Shown one piece after another: positions 1-6,954 of a DNA stretch of 9,097 bases (the first letter of the stretch is position 1; every line of letters begins with the position of its first letter). A model generated the notes under the pieces. The model saw only the letters and a program-made list of their open reading frames with translations. It was not told where the DNA came from and made no database searches. The position numbers and the translations under genes are program-made. The stretch comes from an uncultured Eubacteriales bacterium (lineage in GTDB: Bacteria > Bacillota > Clostridia > Oscillospirales > Acutalibacteraceae), in the NCBI GenBank assembly GCA_934630995.1, contig CAKTXU010000050.1:1-9097 (forward strand). Direction: 5' to 3'.

Positions 1-1
1 G

Positions 2-142
2 GCGGTGGCCGCGGGGACGATTTCGCGCGCCGGGGTAAGCGCGGCGGTTACCGTGGTTATGATGTCGGTGCCTATCGTGGTTTTTCTCTGCACCCAAAGC
101 CGGATTATCGAGACGATGACGGCTTCGGGCATCAAGGAATAG
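2..142 (+). CDS. Carbohydrate ABC transporter permease, C-terminal end (partial)
   Basis: Only the last 46 residues are present; the gene enters from the left edge in the frame starting at base 2 and stops at TAG 140-142. The visible part has one hydrophobic, membrane-spanning stretch (roughly VSAAVTVVMMSVPIVVFLC) followed by a short polar tail ending QSRIIETMTASGIKE. This arrangement, a last transmembrane helix then a tail of the type 'Q-x-x-I-x-x-x-M-x-x-x-G-I-K', is typical of the C-terminus of MalG-type (CUT1) sugar permeases, which form half of the membrane channel of an ABC importer. The next gene follows after 17 bases, so it is probably in the same operon. It is a different copy from the two permeases further down, implying at least two importers in the locus. 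The family call rests on a short segment only. Confidence 0.75.
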   Translation, partial: AVAAGTISRAGVSAAVTVVMMSVPIVVFLCTQSRIIETMTASGIKE

Positions 143-144
143 AC

Positions 145-151
145 AAGGAGG
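145..151 (+). promoter_or_regulatory. Shine-Dalgarno site deciding the start at 160
   Basis: AAGGAGG at 145-151 is a near-perfect match to the 16S anti-SD and lies 8 bases before ATG 160. The in-frame GTG at 151 overlaps the motif itself and so cannot be the start it serves. Confidence 0.8.
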
Positions 152-159
152 TGAGCGGC

Positions 160-1701
160 ATGGAGCGACTGGGGGGCAGGCGTCTGTGCAAACTTTGCGG
201 CGCTTTCCTGGCGACCCTGCTGGCAGCGTCTCCGGCCGTACCGGCGCGGGCGCTGCCCTATGATACCGGCAACCTGACCACCTACAATTACACCTCCAAG
301 GGGGAGTCGGTGCCGACCCCGGCGGCCTATATACCCGTAAAACGGCTGTGCGCCGCGGATTTCGGCGCACAGTCCGCCTTCCAGATTGCCGATGTGGCGG
401 TGGAAGGAGACAGCGTCTATGTCCTGGACGGCGACAACGGCCTGGTGTATATCCTTGACCGCGACTTTCAGGTGACCGGGACGATCGGCGCAGCGGAAGG
501 GGACGGGGTTCTGCGGCTTGCGGGGCCTGAAGGGCTGTTTGTCACCCACGGCGCGGCATCCGGCGAGGTGGAAATCTATATAGCCGACACCCGCAACGCC
601 CGCATCGTCGTCTGCGACGCGGCGGGCGGTTTCCTCAGGGAATACGCCGAGCCGGGCGTCAAGGTGGCGGGAGAAGAGGTACAGTATGAGCCCTCCAAGG
701 TTGCGGTAGACCGGGCGGGGCGGATGTTCGTGGTGGCCAAAAACGTCAACCGCGGCCTGGTCGAGCTCAATTCCGACGGCCGGTTCAGCGGCTTTATCGG
801 CGCACCGAAGGTGCAGGTCGACTGGTCGACCTATCTGTATCGGTTATTCGCCACGGAGGAGCAGCTCAAACGCATGGAAGCCTATGTTCCCACCGAGTAC
901 AACAATGTAACGGTGGATGCGGAGGGCTTTGTGTATGCGACCATCGGGGCGCTGGATTCCGCCGCAGTCAAGCAGGTCGTCAACAGCAGGCTCAAGGACG
1001 GCTATGTAACCCCGATCAAGAAGCTCAACTCGTCCGGTGACGACATCCTCCAACGGCAGGGATTTTTTGCTCCGGTCGGGGAGCTGCAGTTCACGGGAGA
1101 GACCGCTTCGATCATCGTGGATGTGAGCGTGCGGGACAACGGCATCTACTCCCTGGCCGACAACCGGAGGGGCAGGATTTTCAGCTATGACAAAAACGGC
1201 AACCTGCTTTACATCCTCGGCGGCAGCGGCAGCCAGCTCGGCAGCTTTTCCACCATCAGCGCCGTGGCCTTCCGGGATGATCTGCTGCTGGTGGGGGATA
1301 AGAACGGCACGGTGACCGTTTTCGAGCCCACGGCCTACGGCCGCTATATCAATGAGGCGGTCACACAGGAATACCTGGGCAACTACGAGCAGGCGGAGGC
1401 CTGCTGGGACAAGGCGTTGGACTGCGACGCCAACTTGTACACCGCCTATATGGGCAAGGGCAAGTCGGAATACCGGCAGGGGAATTACGAGCGCGCCATG
1501 GCTTATTTCCGGGCGGTGGGCGAAACCGAACAGTATTCCAAAGCCAAGGGGATGCTGCGGCTGGAGCTGCTGACCAGATGGGCGGCGCCGCTGATTATCG
1601 GCGTGCTGGTGCTGGCGGCCGGGTTGACAGTGCTGACTATCTGGCGGCGTAGACGGAAGCGGGCGGCGGGAAATGGGAAACCGGATGCCTTATCCAACTG
1701 A
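160..1701 (+). CDS. Exported NHL-type beta-propeller protein with TPR-like repeats and C-terminal membrane anchor
   Basis: The protein is 513 residues from ATG 160. Residues 1-31 form a signal peptide (basic start RRLCK, hydrophobic core, A29-R-A31 cleavage site). Residues about 60-390 consist of repeated blades of the kind 'VAVDRAGRMFVVA... LVELNSDGRFSGFIG' and 'YSLADNRRGRIFSYDKNGN', which is the pattern of an NHL or six-bladed beta-propeller. Residues about 395-465 hold two TPR-like helical repeats (NEAVTQEYLGNYEQAEACW, then GKSEYRQGNYERAMAYF). One transmembrane helix at about 474-495 is followed by RRRRKR, placing the propeller and TPRs outside the cell and the basic tail inside. No catalytic residues are recognisable; a scaffold, binding or sensing role beside the ABC importer is inferred. 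Stop is TGA 1699-1701. Architecture is clear; function is not known. Confidence 0.85.
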   Translation: MERLGGRRLCKLCGAFLATLLAASPAVPARALPYDTGNLTTYNYTSKGESVPTPAAYIPVKRLCAADFGAQSAFQIADVAVEGDSVYVLDGDNGLVYILDRDFQVTGTIGAAEGDGVLRLAGPEGLFVTHGAASGEVEIYIADTRNARIVVCDAAGGFLREYAEPGVKVAGEEVQYEPSKVAVDRAGRMFVVAKNVNRGLVELNSDGRFSGFIGAPKVQVDWSTYLYRLFATEEQLKRMEAYVPTEYNNVTVDAEGFVYATIGALDSAAVKQVVNSRLKDGYVTPIKKLNSSGDDILQRQGFFAPVGELQFTGETASIIVDVSVRDNGIYSLADNRRGRIFSYDKNGNLLYILGGSGSQLGSFSTISAVAFRDDLLLVGDKNGTVTVFEPTAYGRYINEAVTQEYLGNYEQAEACWDKALDCDANLYTAYMGKGKSEYRQGNYERAMAYFRAVGETEQYSKAKGMLRLELLTRWAAPLIIGVLVLAAGLTVLTIWRRRRKRAAGNGKPDALSN

Positions 1702-1713
1702 TTTCACTTCCAT

Positions 1714-1721
1714 AAAGGGGG
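1714..1721 (+). promoter_or_regulatory. Shine-Dalgarno-like site before the YIP1 gene
   Basis: AAAGGGGG at 1714-1721 abuts ATG 1722, too close to serve it, but lies about 9 bases before TTG 1731. This favours the TTG start. Confidence 0.5.
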
Positions 1722-1730
1722 ATGCGCGCG

Positions 1731-2354
1731 TTGGCAAGCCAGCTGAAATATGCGTTTTACATACTGACACATCCATTTGACGGTTTTTATGACTTGAAGC
1801 ACGAAAAGCGCGGCTCTCTGAAGGTGGCGCTGCTGCTCTATGCCCTGACCGCCCTGACCGCCCTGCTGCGGCAGCAGTTTTCGGAATATCTTTTTAACCC
1901 GCAGGCGGACGACGGACAGAACATCCTCACGGTCGTTGTGCTGGCGGTGGGACCCTATCTGCTGTGGTGCGTGTCGAACTGGTGCCTGACCTCGCTGATG
2001 GACGGGGAGGGCGGCATGAAGGATATGATCATCGCCACCGGCTACGCCCTGCTTCCCCTGATTTTTGTCAACCTGCTGTATATCGGCTTCAGCTGGGCGC
2101 TGGTGGAGGAAGAGGGACATTACATCCTTCTGCTGGACGGCATCGGCACCCTGTGGACGCTCCTCTGGGTCTTTTTCGGCATGATGGTCACCCAGCAGTA
2201 TGCGTTCGGCAAGAGCGTCGCCACGGCGGTCCTCAGTATCGTGGGCATGGGCCTTATCTTGTTCGTGCTTCTGCTGCTCTTTTATCTCGCCCAGCAGGTA
2301 TATACCTTTGTCTTTGATTTGTTTACCGAAATCGAATTCCGCGTCACGGCATGA
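1731..2354 (+). CDS. YIP1-family integral membrane protein
   Basis: The protein is 207 residues if it starts at TTG 1731 (ASQLKYAFYILTHPFDGF...), or 210 from ATG 1722, which lacks ribosome-binding spacing. The N-terminus carries the stretch HPFDGFYDLKHEKRGSL, which I recognise from the YIP1-family proteins encoded next to DUF5696 genes and sugar ABC permeases in Bacillota. About five hydrophobic helices follow (near residues 28-48, 65-85, 98-122, 132-152 and 163-190), with no obvious catalytic motif. YIP1-domain proteins in eukaryotes act in vesicle traffic; the role of the bacterial members is not established, and a membrane partner of the neighbouring exported proteins or permeases is inference. 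The stop TGA 2352-2354 must be functional, since reading on would run out of frame across the next gene. Confidence 0.8.
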   Translation: MASQLKYAFYILTHPFDGFYDLKHEKRGSLKVALLLYALTALTALLRQQFSEYLFNPQADDGQNILTVVVLAVGPYLLWCVSNWCLTSLMDGEGGMKDMIIATGYALLPLIFVNLLYIGFSWALVEEEGHYILLLDGIGTLWTLLWVFFGMMVTQQYAFGKSVATAVLSIVGMGLILFVLLLLFYLAQQVYTFVFDLFTEIEFRVTA

Positions 2355-2376
2355 AGAAGGCGGCTTGCACGCACAG

Positions 2377-2383
2377 AAAGGAG
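2377..2383 (+). promoter_or_regulatory. Shine-Dalgarno site deciding the start at 2392
   Basis: AAAGGAG at 2377-2383 is 8 bases before ATG 2392. The open frame extends upstream to 2200, but that part lies over the YIP1 gene in another frame and is not translated in my reading; the signal peptide begins at 2392. Confidence 0.8.
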
Positions 2384-2391
2384 ACGACCCT

Positions 2392-4992
2392 ATGCAGAGG
2401 AAAGGACGGGTTATCAAAGGCCGGGCGGCCGCCGCGCTGCTGGTGACGGCCCTGACGCTGTCCGGTGCTTCCTGCGCCTCCGGCGGGCAGCTTACCGTCC
2501 CGGACGGGATAGCGCAGGCTGCGGGAGAGCTGTCCCCGCTGGATACCGCGGCGCTGGAGAGCCGCTATGTCGAGGGAATGAAGGTGATCGCCGAGAATCC
2601 GCAATTCTGCCTGTGCCTGGATGCCGAAAGCACCGACTTTGCCGTCGTGGACAAACGCACACAGAAAGCCTTCCATTCCAATCCCTTGCGGGCGGACGAC
2701 GGCATCGTGATCACCGACAGCGATGCCCACGGCTCCTATCAGTCCGCCCTGGCGGTCGGTTACAACGATAAGGGACAGAACGAGTGGGAATACAATTCGC
2801 TGGAGGACAGCGCCGTCCTCGGACAGGCCTCGCTGTATGCGCTGGAAAACGGGGTGCGGATCGTGTATCAGCTGGGAGAGAATGCGGAGAAGGACATCCT
2901 GCCCAGGGCGCTCACGGTGGATGAATACCGGCGGATTCTCGAAGGGTTGGAATACAGCGACAAAAAGGCCGTGGAATCCAGCTATATGCTGATGGAAACG
3001 GCGGTCGTCACCAACGGCGAGCCCTCGGACTATATCGATAAGGCATATTACCTCTCCCATTATACCGCCCTGCAAGAGCAGGATCTCTATGTGCTGCGCG
3101 AGCTGCGTCCCAACGTGCGCCAGCGCACCAAGGCCGTTTTCCAGAAAATCGGCTATACCTATGAACAGATGGCGGCACAGCGGGAAATTACCGGCACGGT
3201 TATCGAGGACGACGGGATCAACATTGTGGTGCCCCTCGACCTCACCCTCGACGAGGGCGGACTGCATGCGGCGATCGACGCCTCGTTGATTACGGTGACA
3301 AAAGGCTATGCCGTCACCAGGATTTCACTGCTGGCGGGATTGGGCGCAACCCGCGGGAGGGAGGGCTTTTTCATCGTCCCAGACGGATCGGGGGCGGTAA
3401 TCCCCCTCTATAACACGCAGGGGCTGCTTTACTCTCAGCCGGTATACGGGGTGGACGGCGCGCTCTCCTCTGCCTCCGGGTACGATCACACCAGCCAGGC
3501 CGTGCTGCCCTTTTTCGCCCTCACGACCGACGAAGCCACCATACTGGGGGCGGTGACGGAGGGGGAGGCTATGGCGACCATCTGCGCCCAGCCGGCCGGA
3601 GGCACCAATCCGGCTGCCCGCGCCTTCGCACAATTCACAATCACCGATACCGACCGCCGGGAGATCGACCAGTCGAGTCAGTCGGTCAGGGAGCTGATGA
3701 CCGCTCAAGGCAGTGAAAAGGGGCGGCTGTCCGTCTATTACCAGTTCTGCGAGCGGGCCTATTCATACTCCGAAACCGCGCGGCTGTACAGGCGGACGCT
3801 GGTCGACGCCGGCGTGCTTTCCCCGCGGGAGGATACGGAACGGCACCTATATCTCGACCTGTACGGCATGGTGCTGCGAGAAACGCATTTCATGGGATTC
3901 CCCGTCACCCGGCAAACCGTCCTGACCTCGTTCGAGCAAGCGCAGGTTATTCTAGGCGCCTTGCGGGACGCCGGGGTCGGGGGAATGCGGGTGCGGTATC
4001 TCGGCATGGCAAACGGCGGACTGCAAAACCGGCTGGCCGACGGCTATGATATCGAATCCTGTTTGGGCGGCGCCAAGGGCTTCGCCGCGCTGCAGTCCTA
4101 TGCCGCGGAGCGGAACATGACGGTTTACCCCGACGCGGTGATCAACTACGTGCTGCAGGACGGCCTGTTCGACGGCTTTTCGAGCGGACGGGACGTGATC
4201 CGGGGAATCGGCGGCCAGAGCGTCGCCCACACCACCGTCGGCCTGGCGGAGAACAAGCCGAGCAAGGAGCTGCCCCGCTTCCCTCTTACCGTCTCCAAAA
4301 TCAGGGAGAGCGCGGCGGCACTGACCGGGCCTCTGGGGAAGCTCAACATCGATACCCTGTCCCTGTCGACAGTGGGAGGAAGCCTGGAATCCAATTTCAA
4401 CCGCCGGGATTATACCACCCGCGCGGACGCTCAACGGGTAATGGAAGACGTTCTGGAACAGCTTTCCGGCCAGGGGCTGGGGCTCATCGTGGAAACCGGA
4501 CACCAGTATACGCTGCCCTATGTGGACGCGATAGTCGGCCTGCCGGCGGGAAACAGCGGCCTAGCCGTCGAAAGCTACGGCATCCCCTTTGTCCAAATCG
4601 TGCTCAGCGGGCATATGGAATATGCCATGACCGCCTTCAATCAGTCCGGCAACATGGAATGGGAACGCCTGCGGGCGATCGAGACTGGGGCTTCGGTCTA
4701 TTACCGCCTCATGTATGCGGACAATATGGAGCTGAAAAAAACCGCCTATGAAGGGCTCAACTCGATGAATTACGCCGTCTGGCTCGAACAGGCCGTCGCG
4801 TCCTACCGCTATGTGGAGGAGGCGCTGGCGCCGGCGGAGGGGACACCGATCCTTTCGCACGAAACGCTGAACAGCGAAGTGGCGGTCACCACGTTTGAAA
4901 ACGGCGCGCGCATCTATGTCAACTACGGCGGCGCGGCCTTTGTCACGGACGAGGGGCTGGAGGTCCCGGCTGCGGGATATGCGGCTGCCTGA
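2392..4992 (+). CDS. DUF5696 domain-containing lipoprotein, putative glycosidase-like
   Basis: The protein is 866 residues from ATG 2392. The N-terminus (MQRKGRVIKGRAAAALLVTALTL) is a signal peptide ending SGASC, an imperfect lipobox (G at -3), so lipid anchoring is likely but not certain. Residues about 45-330 are beta-rich and carry the 'VIAENPQFCLCLDAEST-FAVVDKRT' type opening seen in DUF5696 proteins. Residues about 483-770 look like a TIM-barrel, with successive strand-like segments LYLDLYG (D489), MRVRYLGMANGG, MTVYPDAVINY (D581), NIDTLSLSTVGG (D654), LGLIVETGHQY (E701) and FVQIVLSGHMEY; these acids are candidates for active-site residues by position only. A C-terminal beta segment ends TTFENGARIYVNYGGAAF...VPAAGYAAA, as in many glycosidase-like proteins. 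It sits directly before the sugar permease pair, suggesting surface glycan processing or binding. Activity is unproven. The stop is a tandem in-frame TGA TGA (4990-4995). Confidence 0.8.
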   Translation: MQRKGRVIKGRAAAALLVTALTLSGASCASGGQLTVPDGIAQAAGELSPLDTAALESRYVEGMKVIAENPQFCLCLDAESTDFAVVDKRTQKAFHSNPLRADDGIVITDSDAHGSYQSALAVGYNDKGQNEWEYNSLEDSAVLGQASLYALENGVRIVYQLGENAEKDILPRALTVDEYRRILEGLEYSDKKAVESSYMLMETAVVTNGEPSDYIDKAYYLSHYTALQEQDLYVLRELRPNVRQRTKAVFQKIGYTYEQMAAQREITGTVIEDDGINIVVPLDLTLDEGGLHAAIDASLITVTKGYAVTRISLLAGLGATRGREGFFIVPDGSGAVIPLYNTQGLLYSQPVYGVDGALSSASGYDHTSQAVLPFFALTTDEATILGAVTEGEAMATICAQPAGGTNPAARAFAQFTITDTDRREIDQSSQSVRELMTAQGSEKGRLSVYYQFCERAYSYSETARLYRRTLVDAGVLSPREDTERHLYLDLYGMVLRETHFMGFPVTRQTVLTSFEQAQVILGALRDAGVGGMRVRYLGMANGGLQNRLADGYDIESCLGGAKGFAALQSYAAERNMTVYPDAVINYVLQDGLFDGFSSGRDVIRGIGGQSVAHTTVGLAENKPSKELPRFPLTVSKIRESAAALTGPLGKLNIDTLSLSTVGGSLESNFNRRDYTTRADAQRVMEDVLEQLSGQGLGLIVETGHQYTLPYVDAIVGLPAGNSGLAVESYGIPFVQIVLSGHMEYAMTAFNQSGNMEWERLRAIETGASVYYRLMYADNMELKKTAYEGLNSMNYAVWLEQAVASYRYVEEALAPAEGTPILSHETLNSEVAVTTFENGARIYVNYGGAAFVTDEGLEVPAAGYAAA

Positions 4993-4994
4993 TG

Positions 4995-5001
4995 AAAGGA
5001 G
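4995..5001 (+). promoter_or_regulatory. Shine-Dalgarno site favouring the GTG start at 5010
   Basis: AAAGGAG at 4995-5001 lies 8 bases before GTG 5010. The alternative ATG at 4992, which overlaps the preceding TGA by one base, has no SD upstream and would place this motif inside the gene. Confidence 0.7.
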
Positions 5002-5009
5002 CAATAACG

Positions 5010-5936
5010 GTGAGCGCAGGAAAAGGCAGAAAGCTGATGGGGCTGAAAAAAAAGCAGGCGATGGCCGGCTATGTGTTTCTCGCCCCCGTCATCATCGGGC
5101 TAGTCTGGCTGTTCATCCCCGCCCTGATTCAGGCGGTGCAGTACAGCATGAGTAACATCAAGATGGGACAGAACGGCATCCAGTTGGAATTCATCGGCCT
5201 AAAGCATTACAACGATATCCTCTTTGTCAACACCACCGCCCAGTATCTGGTGAACTCCTTCCGGCAGGCGGCGGTGGAAATCCCGGTCATCATCATTTTC
5301 AGCTTTTTCATCGCCAACCTGCTCAACCAGAAGTTCATCGGCAAGAACATTGCCCGTACGGTGTTTTTTCTGCCTGTAATCGCGGCGGCGGGCGTGATTG
5401 GCCAGCTGGATGCGGGCGATCTGATGAAAACCATGTATTTGGCGGGCGGAAAGCTGGATCTGGGGCTCGCCTCCGGCGCGGTATACAACTATGAGAGCCT
5501 CAAGCAGATGCTGCTGGAATCAAATGTCAACCAGACCTTTGTTAGCATCATCCTCGGGTCGGTGGACGGCCTGTATCACATCGTCACCGCCTCGGGCGTC
5601 CAAATCCTGATCTTTCTCGCCGGCCTGCAATCGATTTCGCCATCGCTGTATGAGGCCGCGCAGGTCGAGGGCTCCAACGGCTGGGTGAGCTTCTGGAAGA
5701 TTTCCTTCCCGCTGATAAGCCCGCTCATCATGGTCAACGTGGTTTACACCATGGTGGACACCTTCACCTCCTACGACAACGTAACCATGCAGTATATCCG
5801 CATATTCCTCTACGGCAACAACAACTACGCCTACGCCACGGCGCTGTCGATCGTGTATATCCTGGTGATCGCGGTCGTGCTGCTTATCGCGTATTTCATC
5901 CTCAACCGCTTTATCGTCTACCGTGACGCCGATTAA
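5010..5936 (+). CDS. Sugar ABC transporter permease, CUT1 MalF/LplB-like
   Basis: The protein is 308 residues from GTG 5010 (314 if ATG 4992 is used). It has about six hydrophobic helices: about 21-43, 80-105, 112-132, 190-212, 235-258 and 275-300. The cytoplasmic EAA loop, which docks onto the ATPase, is seen at about 215-235 as YEAAQVEGSNGWVSFWKISF-P, with E215-A-A and G221 in the expected spacing. Between the third and fourth helices lies an insert of about 55 residues (LDAGDLMKTMYLAGGKLDL through SVDGLYHIVTASGVQ), which I recall in permeases neighbouring DUF5696 genes. It would pair with the next permease to form the import channel. Substrate cannot be read from the sequence; a carbohydrate is inferred from family and neighbours. 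Stop TAA, 29 bases before the next gene. Confidence 0.9.
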   Translation: MSAGKGRKLMGLKKKQAMAGYVFLAPVIIGLVWLFIPALIQAVQYSMSNIKMGQNGIQLEFIGLKHYNDILFVNTTAQYLVNSFRQAAVEIPVIIIFSFFIANLLNQKFIGKNIARTVFFLPVIAAAGVIGQLDAGDLMKTMYLAGGKLDLGLASGAVYNYESLKQMLLESNVNQTFVSIILGSVDGLYHIVTASGVQILIFLAGLQSISPSLYEAAQVEGSNGWVSFWKISFPLISPLIMVNVVYTMVDTFTSYDNVTMQYIRIFLYGNNNYAYATALSIVYILVIAVVLLIAYFILNRFIVYRDAD

Positions 5937-5965
5937 GGTGCGCGAAAAGGAAAGGAGGAAACGAC

Positions 5966-6895
5966 ATGGACGGCAAAACAGCCTTCCGCCCGCGCGGCAG
6001 ACGTATGGCGGCCCGCATAAAAAGCCCGGCCTATTGGGGCGGTCTGGCGTGGAGTGTCGTACGGCTGGTGATTGTGCTGGGGATCGGGTTTATGATTCTC
6101 TATCCCATTCTGGTGAAGTTCGTCACCTGTTTCATGTCGATAAACGACCTAAAGGATCCGACGGTCAAGCTAATCCCCAAGGAGGGTTCGCTCGACCTGT
6201 TCTGGCAGGCGTTCGGAGGCATGGAGTATTTCCGCACCCTGCTGACCACGGCGGCGCTTTCGCTGCTGGTAGCGGGAGCCCAGCTGATTGTCAACACCAT
6301 GGCCGGCTATGGACTCGCACGGTTCAAATTCATCGGCAGGGGCGTACTGTTCGCCGCGATCCTGATGGTGCTGCTGGTGCCGCCCTCGACCATCCTCACC
6401 CCCCTGTATGTCCGATTCAATTATCTCAATTTTTTCGGGATGCGGGTGTCCCTGATCAATTCCTACTGACCGTTTGTGATTCTGTCGCTGACTGGGCTGG
6501 GGCTCAAAAACGGACTTTATATCTACATGATGCGGCAATTCTTCCGGGGATTGCCCTATGAACTGGAGGAGTCTGCTTATATCGACGGCGCCGGACCTTA
6601 TCGCGCATTTCTTTTTGTACTGCTGCCCAACGCCCGCAATATGATGCTGACGGTTTTTATCCTCTCCTTTACCTGGCAGTGGACCGATTCCAACATCACG
6701 CCGATGTTTCTACAAAACATGAGGGTTTTTGCCAATATAGCGGGCTCGGTCGTGAACAATTATATGAGTGAGCTCATCCAATCCGCGCTCAACAATATCA
6801 TCGCCATCCTCATTATGGCGCCGCTGCTCCTCATTTACGCCCTGCTCCAGCGTCGGATCATCCAGGGCGTCGAATCCTCCGGACTGGTCGGATGA
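5966..6895 (+). pseudogene. Carbohydrate ABC transporter permease, CUT1 MalG-like, interrupted by one in-frame TGA
   Basis: A strong AAAGGAGG (5951-5958) lies 7 bases before ATG 5966. The frame is open to TGA 6467-6469 (167 residues) and then, in the same frame with no shift, to TGA 6893-6895. Read through, the protein is 309 residues, a normal length for the family, with about six transmembrane helices. The EAA loop ELEESAYIDGAGPYRAFLF-LLP (E202, G208) lies entirely in the second part, so the 167-residue product would lack the ATPase-docking site. Codon 168 lies in N-S-Y-[TGA]-P-F, where MalG-type permeases usually have Trp; one G-to-A change from TGG explains it. No SD precedes the GTG at 6476, so separate restart is unlikely. 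The rest of the gene looks intact, so the lesion is recent, an artefact, or tolerated by readthrough. It is recorded as a pseudogene because of the stop; a working gene remains possible. Confidence 0.8.
6467..6469 (+). other. In-frame TGA at a conserved Trp position
   Basis: This TGA occupies codon 168 of the permease at 5966-6895 and is followed by C, the weakest termination context reported for UGA in E. coli. All other Trp codons I checked in this gene are TGG. Confidence 0.85.
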
Positions 6896-6915
6896 CCACG
6901 GGCGGAACGCCCTGG
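6896..6915 (+). other. Intergenic hairpin between permease and GxGYxYP gene
   Basis: CCA(c)GGGCG pairs with CGCCCTGG around a GAA loop: an 8-bp, G+C-rich stem with one bulged C at 6899. It begins directly after the permease stop. No T-run follows, so it is not a standard intrinsic terminator; an RNA-stabilising or processing element is possible. Confidence 0.4.
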
Positions 6916-6954
6916 CAGCATACACATACATCAACCGTGTGAAAGGAGATACTT

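Noticed and set aside
2200..2391. Longer N-terminus for the DUF5696 protein
   Set aside because: It overlaps the YIP1 gene in another frame and would bury the signal peptide that starts at 2392.
2344..3267. Minus-strand open frame opposite the DUF5696 gene
   Set aside because: Its translation is low in recognisable domains and it mirrors a well-supported plus-strand gene.
6467..6469. Selenocysteine insertion at the in-frame TGA
   Set aside because: The position is a Trp site in the family, not Cys, and I could not see a convincing SECIS-like hairpin right after the codon.
160..6895. Genome-wide reassignment of TGA to Trp
   Set aside because: TGA ends several genes here; at 2352-2354 reading through would run out of frame across the next gene. 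Trp is otherwise encoded by TGG.
6476..6895. Independent small membrane protein starting at GTG 6476
   Set aside because: It has no ribosome-binding site and is the exact in-frame continuation of the permease, including its EAA loop.
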